From an uncultured Paracoccaceae bacterium (lineage in GTDB: Bacteria > Pseudomonadota > Alphaproteobacteria > Rhodobacterales > Rhodobacteraceae): a stretch of DNA of 64,000 nt. Shown piece after piece: positions 1-9,211 of this stretch. Under the pieces are notes generated by a model that saw only the letters and a program-made list of their open reading frames with translations, made no database searches and had not been told where the DNA came from. The translations under genes and the position numbers were made by a program. The stretch lies in NCBI GenBank assembly GCA_938005545.1, contig CALKXV010000014.1:62001-126000 (forward strand), read 5' to 3'. Position 1 is the stretch's first letter; the number at the start of each line of letters is the position of its first letter.

Positions 1-957
1 TTGGCCATCTCAACCCTTTTGGAAGATGCGGATATCAAGGTCGCTTGGGGCGACGATCCATGTATCCTTCCCAAAGCCAAAAAGAACGCGGTGGAAATTG
101 AGGGCATGCGCGCGGCACACTTGCGCGACGGCGTGGCGGTGATCGAATTTCTGGCATGGTTTGATCGCGCATCCCCAAAGGGCGCGCTGACGGAAATTGC
201 TGCGGCCAAGGCACTGGAAGACTACCGCGCCGCTTCCAATACGCTGATGGATATCTCGTTCGACACGATCTCGGGCGCTGGACCAAACGGCGCAATCATC
301 CATTACCGCGTCACCGAAGACACCGACCGGACCATCGAAGACGGCACATTATTTTTGCTGGATTCAGGGGGCCAATACACCGACGGTACCACCGACATCA
401 CGCGCACGCTGGCGGTTGGAACGCCGTTGGACGAACACCGCGACTGTTACACCCGCGTGCTGCAAGGCATGATCGCCATTTCGATGGCGCGCTTTCCTCG
501 TGGGTTAACGGGGCGCGACATTGACGCATTGGCACGCGCTTCGCTTTGGCGCGCAGGTTTGGACTATGATCATGGCACCGGCCACGGGGTCGGCGCACAT
601 CTTTGCGTCCACGAAGGCCCGCAACGGATTTCGCGTGCGACGGACGTAAAGCTGGAGCCCGGCATGATCCTGTCGAACGAACCCGGCTATTACAAACCGG
701 GCGAATTCGGCATCCGCATTGAAAACCTGATCGTTGTACGCGAGGCCGCCAAGATCGGTGACAAGCGCGATCAGCTGGACTTTGAAACCCTAACCTTCGT
801 GCCATTGGATCGCCGATTGATCGCAACCGATCAACTTGGCCCATGGGAGCGCGATTGGATCGATACCTATCACGCCGAGGTCTGGGACAAGCTGAAGGAC
901 CGTGTCTCGCCAGAGGCCAAGGTGTGGCTTGAGGCCGCAACCAAACCCCTTGTCTGA
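1..957 (+). CDS. pepP: Xaa-Pro aminopeptidase (M24 family), 3' part
   Basis: The reading frame is open to base 1, so the gene starts outside the window; what is seen is the C-terminal pita-bread peptidase domain. Family members remove an N-terminal residue preceding proline in the cytoplasm using two metal ions. The metal-ligand pattern is complete: Asp121 and Asp132 in DSGGQYTDGTTDITRT, the HGTGHGVGAH histidine motif, the Glu of SNEPGYY and the Glu of GIRIEN. The N-terminal creatinase-like domains usual in this family are missing only because of the window edge. Family assignment is firm. Confidence 0.9.
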   Translation: MAISTLLEDADIKVAWGDDPCILPKAKKNAVEIEGMRAAHLRDGVAVIEFLAWFDRASPKGALTEIAAAKALEDYRAASNTLMDISFDTISGAGPNGAIIHYRVTEDTDRTIEDGTLFLLDSGGQYTDGTTDITRTLAVGTPLDEHRDCYTRVLQGMIAISMARFPRGLTGRDIDALARASLWRAGLDYDHGTGHGVGAHLCVHEGPQRISRATDVKLEPGMILSNEPGYYKPGEFGIRIENLIVVREAAKIGDKRDQLDFETLTFVPLDRRLIATDQLGPWERDWIDTYHAEVWDKLKDRVSPEAKVWLEAATKPLV

Positions 958-1011
958 CATCGCTTTGTTACCGTTTTCCTGATAGGAAACGCACCAACGA
1001 AGGAGATTACC

Positions 1012-1356
1012 ATGGCCGATCACATCAAAATTCAACCTGCGGACGGAACTTGGGTGGTGCGCGCTGGCGGGGCCGTCTTGGGCGAAAGCAGCGCCGCACT
1101 TGAGTTGCGCGAAGGCGACTATGGCCCGGTGATCTATTTTCCACGGGGCGATATCGCGATGGATTTTCTGGATCCGTCCGAAAAAGTCAGCACGTGCCCG
1201 CACAAAGGCGACGCCGTTCACTTTTCGATTGTCACGAAAAGCACGGTTTTGACGGATGCTGCATGGTCGTATGAAAGCCCGATTGACGGCGTGGCAGACA
1301 TCACCGGGCACCTTGCGTTCTATCCACGTGACGATGTGACCGTCGAACAGGTCTAG
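1012..1356 (+). CDS. DUF427 domain protein
   Basis: A 114-residue protein of the DUF427 family, a small mostly-beta fold of unknown biochemical role. The family look comes from the central CPHKGDAVHFSI block followed by a conserved aromatic segment (WSYESP) and the closing HLAFYP. A strong ribosome binding site (AAGGAG, seven bases before ATG) fixes the start. It follows the aminopeptidase by 54 bases on the same strand and may be co-transcribed. No signal peptide or membrane segment is visible. Function unknown. Confidence 0.85.
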   Translation: MADHIKIQPADGTWVVRAGGAVLGESSAALELREGDYGPVIYFPRGDIAMDFLDPSEKVSTCPHKGDAVHFSIVTKSTVLTDAAWSYESPIDGVADITGHLAFYPRDDVTVEQV

Positions 1357-1358
1357 GG

Positions 1359-3047
1359 TTAGCTGTGCTCTTCTGCCGCTGTGGCGGCCAAGGCGCGGTT
1401 ATAGGCCCGAAGTGCATCGACGTGGAACAAGGTACCGTGAATTTTAGGTGGCTGGCCTTCATCGCCCACACTTAGAACCGGCAAAAACGGACGTGTCGTG
1501 GTCTCAAAAATCGGCAGGGCGGTTTCCAGTGTGGCATTGGGATTGACCCAGATGCCATCCTCGATTGCGGCCCATAGCGCGTCTTCGGGTGCGGCGCCCG
1601 GATCATCTGGCGGACGCATCACATTGGCCACACGGAACATGGCCAAGAGATAGGCCTGCGGCCCTTTCGACAAATGCACATTTCGCCGTTCAAGTTGGGT
1701 CAGGAAGAAAGATCGATCCACCATGCGCGACGCCACAGCCGTCGACATCGACACCGCAACCATCACGGCCAAGCCGGTTTGCCAGTCGCCTGTCAGTTCG
1801 AAAACGATCAGCGTTGTCGAAATAGGCGCGCCAAGAACCGCCGCCGCGACGGCCCCCATGCCCGCCAATGCATAAAGCGTCGTCGAGCCCGAGACTTCGG
1901 GGAAAATGCCCGTTGCCGCCAATCCGAAAGCAAGACCCAGCAAAGCGCCCACCATCAGAGACGGCGAAAAGATACCACCACCCATGCGTCCGGCGATTGT
2001 CACAGCGACGGCTACACATTTGATCAGGCAAAACACCACCGCTTCGTGCCACAACAACTGGCCGGTCAAAGCCGCCGACGTGGTCTCATATCCAACGCCA
2101 ATGATGTGGGGAAATCCAAGCGCCAGCACGCCAAGCGCCAGCCCCGCAATCGCCGGGCGAATGAAACGCGGAAGCCCAATGCGCCGTCGCATTTCGCTGC
2201 CAAAATCGTCGGCAAGAAACACCGCCCGCATCATCAGAACGGCAACCAAGCCTGACAGCAAACCAAGGATCAGAAACGCCGGAAGTTCGACATAAAACGC
2301 AAGCATACTGTCGCCGGCCAGCACAAACTCGGTCACATCGCCAAAGGTCAGACGCGAAATCACCGTTCCCGCCACACTGGCGATCACAATCGGCGCAAAG
2401 GCGTGCACTGCGAAGTGGCGCAAGATCACTTCAAGGGCAAACAACGCCCCGGCAATGGGCGCGTTGAACGAGGCTGACACCGCCGCCGCAACGGCGCAGC
2501 CCAACAGATCGCGCCCTGTGATACCGTCGGCATTGATCCGGTTTGACACCCAAGACGATATGACCGCCGCCAAGTGCACAACTGGTCCCTCGCGCCCCGT
2601 CGACCCGCCTGTGCTGAGCGTGATCAGTGATGCAGCCGCCGATGCCATGCCTTCGCGGGTTTCCACGCGACCATCGTTCAGTGCCGCCCCTTCGATCACC
2701 TCGGCGACGGATTTGGCGCGATTGTCTGTTGTGAAACGATCAAGGATCAATCCAACCAAAAGCCCGCCCAGAACGGGGATCAGGACGATCCAGAACCAGG
2801 GAAGTGTTTCGGCGAACGACGATACAAACCGCGGATCTTCTGTTCCGTAAAACCTCCGTTGCAACAGTTCAACGCCAAGACGGAACAGAACGGCAGCACC
2901 ACCAGCGACGACACCGATCAGCAAGGCAATGAACCAAAACTGGATGCGTCCCGGCCCGCGTGTCAGGATAACGTGCCAGCCACGCCAAACCCACGCAGCA
3001 AAACGTCTGGGCAATTCTCTGAAACTGAACTGGCGCGGCGCGTGCAT
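1359..3047 (-). CDS. ClC-family chloride channel/antiporter
   Basis: A polytopic membrane protein of about 562 residues. It carries the ClC signature GGSTGREGP in the selectivity-filter region, a later GAVAAAVLGAP segment, and a C-terminal cytoplasmic tail of about 100 residues that may be CBS-like. ClC proteins move chloride, often in exchange for protons. The frame can be extended to a TTG at 3110, but the ATG at 3047 is preceded by AGG and gives a conventional N-terminus, so I prefer it. It is convergent with the DUF427 gene (2 bases apart) and divergent from the YcsF gene. Confidence 0.88.
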   Translation of the reverse strand: MHAPRQFSFRELPRRFAAWVWRGWHVILTRGPGRIQFWFIALLIGVVAGGAAVLFRLGVELLQRRFYGTEDPRFVSSFAETLPWFWIVLIPVLGGLLVGLILDRFTTDNRAKSVAEVIEGAALNDGRVETREGMASAAASLITLSTGGSTGREGPVVHLAAVISSWVSNRINADGITGRDLLGCAVAAAVSASFNAPIAGALFALEVILRHFAVHAFAPIVIASVAGTVISRLTFGDVTEFVLAGDSMLAFYVELPAFLILGLLSGLVAVLMMRAVFLADDFGSEMRRRIGLPRFIRPAIAGLALGVLALGFPHIIGVGYETTSAALTGQLLWHEAVVFCLIKCVAVAVTIAGRMGGGIFSPSLMVGALLGLAFGLAATGIFPEVSGSTTLYALAGMGAVAAAVLGAPISTTLIVFELTGDWQTGLAVMVAVSMSTAVASRMVDRSFFLTQLERRNVHLSKGPQAYLLAMFRVANVMRPPDDPGAAPEDALWAAIEDGIWVNPNATLETALPIFETTTRPFLPVLSVGDEGQPPKIHGTLFHVDALRAYNRALAATAAEEHS

Positions 3048-3226
3048 CAGACCTGCGCAAACCGGGTAAAACACGTGCGATGCCGCACACCACCCGATGG
3101 CGCAAGACAAGGGTTCGCTGTTGTTCCACCTGCGAACCCGTCCTTCCTAGGCCAAGTCTTTCGATCCCGGAAGGGCAAATGGCGAAAATTCTTGCACAAG
3201 GCACGGGCTTGTTATCTCATCGCGAC

Positions 3227-4003
3227 ATGACACTGAACGTAGATTTGAATTCCGACATGGGCGAAGGCTTTGGCCCGTGGAAAATGACCGACGATGACGG
3301 GCTTTTGGGCATTGTCACTTCGGCCAATATTGCGTGTGGCTTTCATGCGGGCGACGCCGACACAATGGCGACGACCATGGAGCTTGCCGCAAAGGCCGGT
3401 GTGGGCATTGGCGCGCATCCGGGGTTTCCCGATCTTCAGGGTTTTGGCCGACGTCAGATGCAGGTGCCCCTGCCGACGCTCGCCAATATGGTGCGCTATC
3501 AGGTCAGCGCGGCTTTGGGCATGGCAAAGGCGGCGGGCGGACAGGTTCGGCACCTGAAGCTTCATGGCGCACTGTCGAACATGGCCTGCAAAGATGCCGA
3601 TATGGCGCGCGCCTGTTACGAAGCGGCGCTGGACGTTGCACCCGACATCATCATCATGGGGTTGGCTGCAACCGAAATGGAGACCGTCTGTCGGGATTTG
3701 GGCTGTAAGTGGGCGGGCGAAATCTTTGCCGACCGCGCTTACAATGCCGATGGAACGCTGGTTGATCGCCGGTTGCCAGGTGCCATGATCCACGACGGCG
3801 ATGAAGCAGCGGCGCGTATGGTCGAAATGGTCAGGGAAAGTGCGATCATCACCGGCGATGGCACGCGGTTAGAAACCCGCATCGATACCATCTGCATTCA
3901 TGGTGATAGCGCCGAGGCGGTGGCGTTCTCTGGCAAGGTGCGGCGCGGTCTGGAAAGCGCAGGCATTACCATCGCCCAATTCAACGGCGCACCGCTTAGC
4001 TGA
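3227..4003 (+). CDS. pxpA: LamB/YcsF family protein, 5-oxoprolinase subunit A
   Basis: A 258-residue LamB/YcsF protein. In bacteria where it has been studied, PxpA works with PxpB and PxpC as an ATP-dependent 5-oxoprolinase returning 5-oxoproline to glutamate. Diagnostic segments are the N-terminal VDLNSDMGEGFG, the metal-site NIACGFHAGD, and HPGFPDLQGFGRR. The ATG at 3227 starts exactly at the conserved N-terminus (MTLNVDLNSDMGEG); the longer frame back to 3080 overlaps the divergent ClC gene. PxpB and PxpC are not adjacent, so the complex would need genes elsewhere. Confidence 0.88.
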   Translation: MTLNVDLNSDMGEGFGPWKMTDDDGLLGIVTSANIACGFHAGDADTMATTMELAAKAGVGIGAHPGFPDLQGFGRRQMQVPLPTLANMVRYQVSAALGMAKAAGGQVRHLKLHGALSNMACKDADMARACYEAALDVAPDIIIMGLAATEMETVCRDLGCKWAGEIFADRAYNADGTLVDRRLPGAMIHDGDEAAARMVEMVRESAIITGDGTRLETRIDTICIHGDSAEAVAFSGKVRRGLESAGITIAQFNGAPLS

Positions 4004-4228
4004 TTAGGCCGTTTGTGAGACGGATCGACCGATTTGCGGCCTGGGCGTGTGACCAAGCGCGGTCACCTCATCCAAAAGCGCAAGGATATTCAACAAAGAT
4101 TTCGGACGGTTGCTCGCGGATCAAGCGCCTGTGACATGGGTAACAGGTTCTGCGCCTCGTTCAGATGGAAAAATCATATAAATTACAAAGATTTATGCGG
4201 GGTTTTTCATGTAACCCCAGCATCGTCC

Positions 4229-4255
4229 AAAAAAAGGCCGCCCCGAAAGGCGGCC
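4229..4255 (-). terminator. Rho-independent terminator of tig
   Basis: GGCCGCC (4236-4242) and GGCGGCC (4249-4255) form a 7-bp stem with a 6-base loop. On the minus strand the stem is followed by seven T (plus-strand A run 4229-4235). It lies 24 bases beyond the tig stop codon. Confidence 0.88.
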
Positions 4256-4278
4256 CTCCTCCAAAACCATTCTGGTTT

Positions 4279-5610
4279 CTATTCGTCGTCCATCGCCTCA
4301 ACCGCTTTTTCAAGCGCGGCTTTGGTGGATTGCTTTTCCGTCACGGTCGCGTTTTCAAAGATGTGGTCGACGACCTTGTCTTCGAACAGCGGCGCTTGGA
4401 TTTGCTGACGCATCTGCGGGTTTTGCTGAACGAATTCAAAGAACTGACGTTCCTGACCCGGATATTGACGCGCCTGGTTCATAACCGCTTGCGTCATCTC
4501 AGCATCCGACACTTCGACTTCGTTCTTCTGACCAAGTTCGGCCAGCAACAGACCAAGACGCACGCGGCGCTCGGCAAGGCTGTTGTGGTCGTCGGTTGGT
4601 TCGACATCAGGATGGTCATGACCTTCGACGTCTGGGTTTTCTTCGTGCCAAAGCTGATGCGCGATCTGCTTGGCTTCCGCTTCGACCAAGGATGGCGGAA
4701 GATCGAACTTAACAATATTGTCCAGCTCGTCGAGAAGCGCACGTTTCATAACAGCGCGGGCGGCCCCTTCGTATTCCGTGCCAATGCGCTCGGACACTTG
4801 GGTTTTCAGAGCAGCAAGGTCTTCAGCGCCAAACTTTGTCGCCAATTCGTCGTTGATCTCAGCAGGTTTTGGTTCCTGCACGCCCTTGACGGTTACCGCG
4901 AAAATCGCTGGTTTACCAGCCAGTTCCTTGTTCCCGTATTCCTCGGGGAAGGTCACTTCCACAGATTTTTCGTCATCGACCTTGACGCCGACCAATTGTT
5001 CTTCAAAGCCCGGAATGAACTGACCCGATCCCAGAACCAGCGGGAAATCTTCTGCCGCGCCGCCCTCAAAGGCCACATCGTCAACTTTGCCCAAAAAGTC
5101 GATCACAACCTGATCGCCGTCCTTGGCTTTTGAGCCTTTCTTGCGATCTTCAAAGTTGTTCGAGCTTTCGGCCAGGTTCTGAAGCGCTTCGTCGATGGAT
5201 TTGTCATCCGCTTCGACGACCATCTTTTCCAATTTGATCTTGGAAAGATCAACTTCGGGAATGTCTGGCAGAGCTTCGTAAGACAGCGCGACTTCGACGT
5301 CGTCGCCCTCTTTCCAGTCCTGATTGGTCATTTCGACCTTGGGCTGCATGGCAGGCCGTTCGCCGCTGTCTTCAAAGTGCTTGTTCATCGCACCATCAAC
5401 AGATTCCTGCATGGCTTCGCCCAAAAGACGTTCCCCGAACTGCTTTTTCAACAGCGCCATCGGAACCTTGCCTTTGCGAAAGCCTTTCATTTCGACTTCG
5501 GGGGCCGCTTCGACAAGCTTTTCGTTGACTTTGTCGTCCAGCTCTGTGGCCGTGACGACCAGCGTATAGCCGCGCTTTAGACCTTCGTTCAACGTTTCGG
5601 TGACCTGCAT
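4279..5610 (-). CDS. tig: Trigger factor, ribosome-associated chaperone and prolyl isomerase
   Basis: A 443-residue protein of normal trigger-factor length. The N-terminal ribosome-binding domain includes the signature GFRKGKVP near residue 43; the central FKBP-type PPIase domain spans roughly 150-240 ([14 protein letters not shown], then [13 protein letters not shown]); the C-terminal domain is helical and acidic at its end. It binds at the ribosomal exit tunnel and shields nascent chains. It is monocistronic, with an intrinsic terminator just after its stop. In many bacteria clpP and clpX follow, but here they do not. Confidence 0.96.
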   Translation of the reverse strand: MQVTETLNEGLKRGYTLVVTATELDDKVNEKLVEAAPEVEMKGFRKGKVPMALLKKQFGERLLGEAMQESVDGAMNKHFEDSGERPAMQPKVEMTNQDWKEGDDVEVALSYEALPDIPEVDLSKIKLEKMVVEADDKSIDEALQNLAESSNNFEDRKKGSKAKDGDQVVIDFLGKVDDVAFEGGAAEDFPLVLGSGQFIPGFEEQLVGVKVDDEKSVEVTFPEEYGNKELAGKPAIFAVTVKGVQEPKPAEINDELATKFGAEDLAALKTQVSERIGTEYEGAARAVMKRALLDELDNIVKFDLPPSLVEAEAKQIAHQLWHEENPDVEGHDHPDVEPTDDHNSLAERRVRLGLLLAELGQKNEVEVSDAEMTQAVMNQARQYPGQERQFFEFVQQNPQMRQQIQAPLFEDKVVDHIFENATVTEKQSTKAALEKAVEAMDDE

Positions 5611-5654
5611 GGGTGTCCTCGCTCAATCGCGGCGGAACGCATCCGCCGGGGCAT

Positions 5655-5685
5655 AAAAATCAGCGCTCCTTCTAGGCAGAAGCGC
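5655..5685 (-). terminator. Terminator-like hairpin upstream of tig
   Basis: On the minus strand GCGCT (5685-5681) pairs with AGCGC (5667-5663), with an inner TCT/AGA pairing and a 3-base bulge. After two bases (TG... then A) a run of five T follows (plus-strand A run 5655-5659). It would end transcripts coming from the tctE side or from a small RNA in this gap, before tig. Confidence 0.5.
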
Positions 5686-5707
5686 ATGGAGGCGCAAGCT
5701 CAAACGA

Positions 5708-5745
5708 AGACGCCCGTTCGCAGATGTGTCTACGAACAGGCGTCT
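5708..5745. repeat. 13-bp inverted repeat in the tig-tctE gap
   Basis: AGACGCCCGTTCG (5708-5720) and CGAACAGGCGTCT (5733-5745) are complementary except for one position, around a 12-base loop. No T-run follows directly on either strand, although on the minus strand the sequence after the stem is mildly T-rich. It may be part of a small RNA or a weak terminator for tctDE. Confidence 0.6.
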
Positions 5746-5823
5746 GGGGTGGCCCAAGCCCGTATCGGACATGACGGGGCTGTGCAAAAGACCTTCCCCA
5801 GGGACAAGATCACCCTAACCTTC

Positions 5824-5849
5824 CAAAGGGGGCGTTGCGTCATTTCAAG
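5824..5849 (-). promoter_or_regulatory. Possible RpoH-type promoter
   Basis: On the minus strand CTTGAAA (5849-5843) is followed after ten bases by CCCCCTTTG (5832-5824). This resembles heat-shock promoters: CTTGAAA with a C-rich -10 in E. coli, and CTTG-N17-CYTATNT in alphaproteobacteria, where it matches five of the seven -10 bases. It points toward tig, but a terminator-like hairpin lies between them. Confidence 0.3.
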
Positions 5850-5888
5850 ACCCTGCGTTCGGTGCTGGTGCCAATCGTTAGGACATGC

Positions 5889-7241
5889 TTAAGAACGGCG
5901 CGCAGGCAGGTATAACCCCACGCTAAGCCCCTGTTCCAAGGGTCTGATGTCTAATCGTCCTGTATGGAGCGTTGCAATCGTGTCGGCGATGGCCAAACCC
6001 AAACCGCTGCCTTCGGATGGTTCAAGCTGAACGAAACGTTCTTTCGCGTCGCCGATATCTTCGGCTGCGATCCCTTGGCCGTCATCGATGACCGTGATCG
6101 TGGTTCCTGACCCCGTATCGTCAACACACACGTCAACCCGCGTCAGTTTTTCGCCCCCATGATGCAAGGCGTTGTCGACAAGGTTTGCCACCGCTTCAAG
6201 CAGCAACGTCAGATCGCCATTTATCGTGATGTCGGGTTCGGCTTGCGCAAAAGACACTGTAATATGTGACGCACGCGCCAGTTCAACCTTTTGCTCCAAC
6301 TGCGCCAGAAAGCCTGCCGCGCTGAATTCAGCGAAGGCGGCCACCTGCCCTTTTGCGCGCTCCAGCGTCAAAAGCTTGTTCGCCAGTTCCGTCGCCTGAC
6401 GCGATGCGACGGCCAAAGCGCTTGTGCGTTCTTTCATGTCGTCAAAGGTTTTCGCCGATTGAATGGCATCGGTCATCGCCGCAATCCCGGCAATGGGGTT
6501 ACGCAACTGATGGGCTGCGTTCGAAATGAACACGTCCTTGGCGTTCATCGCGGTTGACACCTGACCCAAAAGCCCGTTCAGCGTGCGCACAATGCCTTGC
6601 GCCTCGATTGGAACCCTGCGCCGGATCGGGGCCAGTTCGTCGGAACTTCGCTGAGCAATCGCCGTTTCCAGACTGAGCAAAGGACGCAATCCAAGGCGAA
6701 CCCCGAACCACACCACCAAGGCAACGGTCGCCACCAAAAACGCCATCACCAGAAACGTTTGCCGGGTCAGGTCGCGGACGATCGCGTTGAGCAATCCCGT
6801 TTCTTGCCAGACCGTTACGGTAAATGCCCCGGCCAAACCATCAAGTTCCATCACATCGACGAACCGAAGCGCGCGCACCGGTTCGCCCTGGTGAACGCCC
6901 TGAAAAATCTGTTGTCCCGCACCGTCATCGGCGACAGTCACGGGCACGGGTGGCGTTGCGTATCCCGTCACAAAGACCCCATCGGGCGCATATACATGAT
7001 AAAAGACGTTCCCGCCTGATGTGTCCCGCAACAGCGCATTTGTTTCCGGCGACAATGCATCACCGCCCGACACAGCCACATCCCGCGATACCGCCAAAGC
7101 CGCCGACAAAAGCGACAGATCGTACCGTTCCGTTGCGCGAATTTGTGCATCGCGAAAGGCCCACAAACCCAGAATTGCAGTGATCACCAGCAAGGGCAAA
7201 AGGATGATCAACACCAGCCGAAGGCGCAGCGACAGGTTCAT
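5889..7241 (-). CDS. tctE: TctE-like sensor histidine kinase
   Basis: A 450-residue membrane histidine kinase. It has an N-terminal membrane segment (about 10-30), a periplasmic sensor region (about 35-160), a second membrane segment (about 165-185), then the H-box AHQLRNP with phosphoacceptor His244, N-box LVDNALHH, and G-boxes DDGQGI and GSGLGLAI. Its start overlaps the stop of the response regulator (ATGA), so the two are translationally coupled. The adjacent divergent TctC/TctA genes make it the likely sensor of the tricarboxylate taken up by that transporter. The assignment to TctE rests partly on context. Confidence 0.88.
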   Translation of the reverse strand: MNLSLRLRLVLIILLPLLVITAILGLWAFRDAQIRATERYDLSLLSAALAVSRDVAVSGGDALSPETNALLRDTSGGNVFYHVYAPDGVFVTGYATPPVPVTVADDGAGQQIFQGVHQGEPVRALRFVDVMELDGLAGAFTVTVWQETGLLNAIVRDLTRQTFLVMAFLVATVALVVWFGVRLGLRPLLSLETAIAQRSSDELAPIRRRVPIEAQGIVRTLNGLLGQVSTAMNAKDVFISNAAHQLRNPIAGIAAMTDAIQSAKTFDDMKERTSALAVASRQATELANKLLTLERAKGQVAAFAEFSAAGFLAQLEQKVELARASHITVSFAQAEPDITINGDLTLLLEAVANLVDNALHHGGEKLTRVDVCVDDTGSGTTITVIDDGQGIAAEDIGDAKERFVQLEPSEGSGLGLAIADTIATLHTGRLDIRPLEQGLSVGLYLPARRS

Positions 7242-7906
7242 GCGGTCGCCTGTAGCTTGTATCCCAATCCACGTTGCACTTTGATTTCGATCCCGTGGGG
7301 TTTCAATTTGGAACGCAAGCGCGATACGTAAACTTCGACCACCTGATCTTCGACGTCGGCCCCGACACCATAAGCGGCATCCAAAAGTTGCGTCTTCGAC
7401 ACGACGCGGCCTTGGGCAAGCACCATGGCTTCGAACATCGAAAGTTCACGGCGCGGCAGATCAATCGTGCCACCCGGCCCCGAAATGCTGCGCGTCTGTA
7501 GATCGAAAGACAATGCTCCGATCTGAATGGGCTTGACCACCGGCAAGGCGCGACGACGCGCCAAGGCTCGAACGCGGGCCTGCAACTCGTCCATATTGAA
7601 GGGCTTGACCAGATAGTCATCTGCGCCCGCATCCAACCCTTCGATACGGTCATCCGTGGCGGCGCGCGCGGTCAGCAATAACACTGGCCGATCATCTTGC
7701 CGCGCACGCAGGTTTTTCAGCACATCTATCCCGCTCAATCCCGGCAAGTTGATGTCGAGGATGATCAGATCAGCGCCATCATCGCGCAGAAAGGCATCCG
7801 CTTCGGCCCCGTCATGCAACAGATCGACCGCATGGCCTTCGTCGGTCAGAACAAAGCCAATCCCCTTGGCCACACTTTCGTTGTCTTCGACAATCGCGAT
7901 CCGCAT
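7238..7906 (-). CDS. tctD: TctD-like OmpR-family response regulator
   Basis: A 222-residue response regulator: receiver domain with phosphoacceptor Asp51 (LIILDINLPG) and the conserved LVKPF lysine, followed by an OmpR/PhoB winged helix (VEVYVSRLRSKL and RGLGYKL). The open frame extends 25 codons upstream, but MRIAIVEDNE is the normal receiver start, so the ATG at 7906 is chosen. It is the partner of the kinase that follows, and it is divergent from the tctC gene 129 bases away, which it probably activates, as TctD does in known tricarboxylate systems. Confidence 0.9.
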   Translation of the reverse strand: MRIAIVEDNESVAKGIGFVLTDEGHAVDLLHDGAEADAFLRDDGADLIILDINLPGLSGIDVLKNLRARQDDRPVLLLTARAATDDRIEGLDAGADDYLVKPFNMDELQARVRALARRRALPVVKPIQIGALSFDLQTRSISGPGGTIDLPRRELSMFEAMVLAQGRVVSKTQLLDAAYGVGADVEDQVVEVYVSRLRSKLKPHGIEIKVQRGLGYKLQATA

Positions 7907-8035
7907 TTCCAGAAAATCATCCCATGCAAGGTTCGTGCAAGTTTGAACGCGCAAAGTCGCAAGATCAAGGCGGGGTGACATCCGCCTGATTCGAACATCA
8001 GGGCTGAAAAAACGCCCGTTTTCTGGGAGGAAAAC

Positions 8036-9136
8036 ATGTCTCTATCCATATTCACCCGGCGCGCAGCGCTGGCACTTGCGGCATCCGCCGCCATGGCAAC
8101 CGGTGCATCCGCTGGCGGTCACGGGATCAATCTTGAAGGCAAAACCGTCGAATGGATCATTCCATTCTCGGAAACGGGCGGTTCGGCCAAATGGGCCAAC
8201 TTCTATGCGCCTTTGCTGTCCGAAGCCCTGCCCGGCGCACCCACCGTGGTCGTCAAATTCATGCCGGGTGCCGGTTCGACCAAAGGCGCAAACTGGTTCC
8301 AGGAACAACAATACGAAGACGGCACTGTCATCTTTGGTTCGTCGGGTTCGACACAGTTCCCGTATCTTCTGGACGACCCACGGGTAAAATACGAATACAA
8401 CGACTGGAACGTCGTTTTGGCCTCTGGCACTGGCGGCGTTGCCTATCTGCCCCCTGCTTTGGCTGAAAAAGTTGCCGGTGGCGGTGCCAGCGCAATCGCA
8501 GGCGAAGATTTCATCTACGGCAGCCAAGGCGCGACCCGTCTTGATCTTGTGCCATTGCTGGCATGGGAAATGCTGGGTCTGAATGTCGAGCCTGTCTTCG
8601 GCATCAAGGGTCGCGGCGATGGCCGTCTGATGTTTGAACGCGGCGAAGCCAACATCGACTACCAGACCTCGTCGTCTTACCTGAAAGGCGTAACACCCCT
8701 GGTCGAAGCGGGCACCGCATCACCTTGGTTCTCGTTCGGTGCATTGGACGCAGATGGCAACATCACCCGTGATCCAACCTTCCCGGACATGCCGACTTTT
8801 AAAGAAGTCTGTGAAGCAACCGACGGATGCGAAACATCCGGCGAAAAGTGGGATGCTTGGAAAGCCTTCTTTGTTGCAGGCTTCCCTGCGCAAAAGATGG
8901 TCTTCTTGCCCGCAGGTGCTTCAAAAGACGCAATGGTTACATACACCAAAGCGTTTGAAGATATCAAAGCGCGCGGCGACTTCGCCGAGATTTCCGAAGC
9001 CCGCCTTGGCGTCTATCCTCAGATGACCGGTGCCGAAGCAACAACCGCACTTGCCAGCGCCACTCAGGTGCCGGACAGCGCGAAAAGCTTCGTTGTGAAC
9101 TGGCTTAGCGAACGCTATGGCGTCACGCTGAACTAA
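8036..9136 (+). CDS. tctC: TTT-family periplasmic tricarboxylate-binding protein
   Basis: A 366-residue TctC/Bug-type binding protein. It has an N-terminal signal sequence with a twin-arginine-like start (FTRRAALALAAS) and probable cleavage after ASA, giving a mature GGHGINLEG. The conserved VEWIIPFSETGGSAKWANF and PGAGSTKGANWF segments line the carboxylate-binding pocket in this family. The ribosome site GGGAGGA precedes the ATG. It captures the substrate and hands it to the TctA-TctB permease encoded next. The substrate is inferred from the family and neighbours, not proven. Confidence 0.88.
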   Translation: MSLSIFTRRAALALAASAAMATGASAGGHGINLEGKTVEWIIPFSETGGSAKWANFYAPLLSEALPGAPTVVVKFMPGAGSTKGANWFQEQQYEDGTVIFGSSGSTQFPYLLDDPRVKYEYNDWNVVLASGTGGVAYLPPALAEKVAGGGASAIAGEDFIYGSQGATRLDLVPLLAWEMLGLNVEPVFGIKGRGDGRLMFERGEANIDYQTSSSYLKGVTPLVEAGTASPWFSFGALDADGNITRDPTFPDMPTFKEVCEATDGCETSGEKWDAWKAFFVAGFPAQKMVFLPAGASKDAMVTYTKAFEDIKARGDFAEISEARLGVYPQMTGAEATTALASATQVPDSAKSFVVNWLSERYGVTLN

Positions 9137-9146
9137 ACCAAGTCCA

Positions 9147-9177
9147 GGGTTCCCCGCAGGTTGCTGCCGGGGAACCC
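9147..9177 (+). promoter_or_regulatory. Intercistronic stem-loop after tctC
   Basis: GGGTTCCCC (9147-9155) pairs with GGGGAACCC (9169-9177), and inside it GCAG pairs with CTGC around a GTTG loop. This gives about 13 paired bases with one bulged C. No T-run follows, so it is more likely an RNA-stabilising or attenuating hairpin than a full terminator. Confidence 0.7.
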
Positions 9178-9211
9178 AACACGCTGATCCCAAAACCTTC
9201 GAGGGCCGTCC

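Noticed and set aside
4049-4066. GTGACC/GGTCAC hairpin after pxpA as a terminator
   Set aside because: Only six pairs and no T-run; too weak to call.
4165-5133. A 322-codon plus-strand frame
   Set aside because: Antisense to tig, no recognisable motif, and it crosses the tig terminator.
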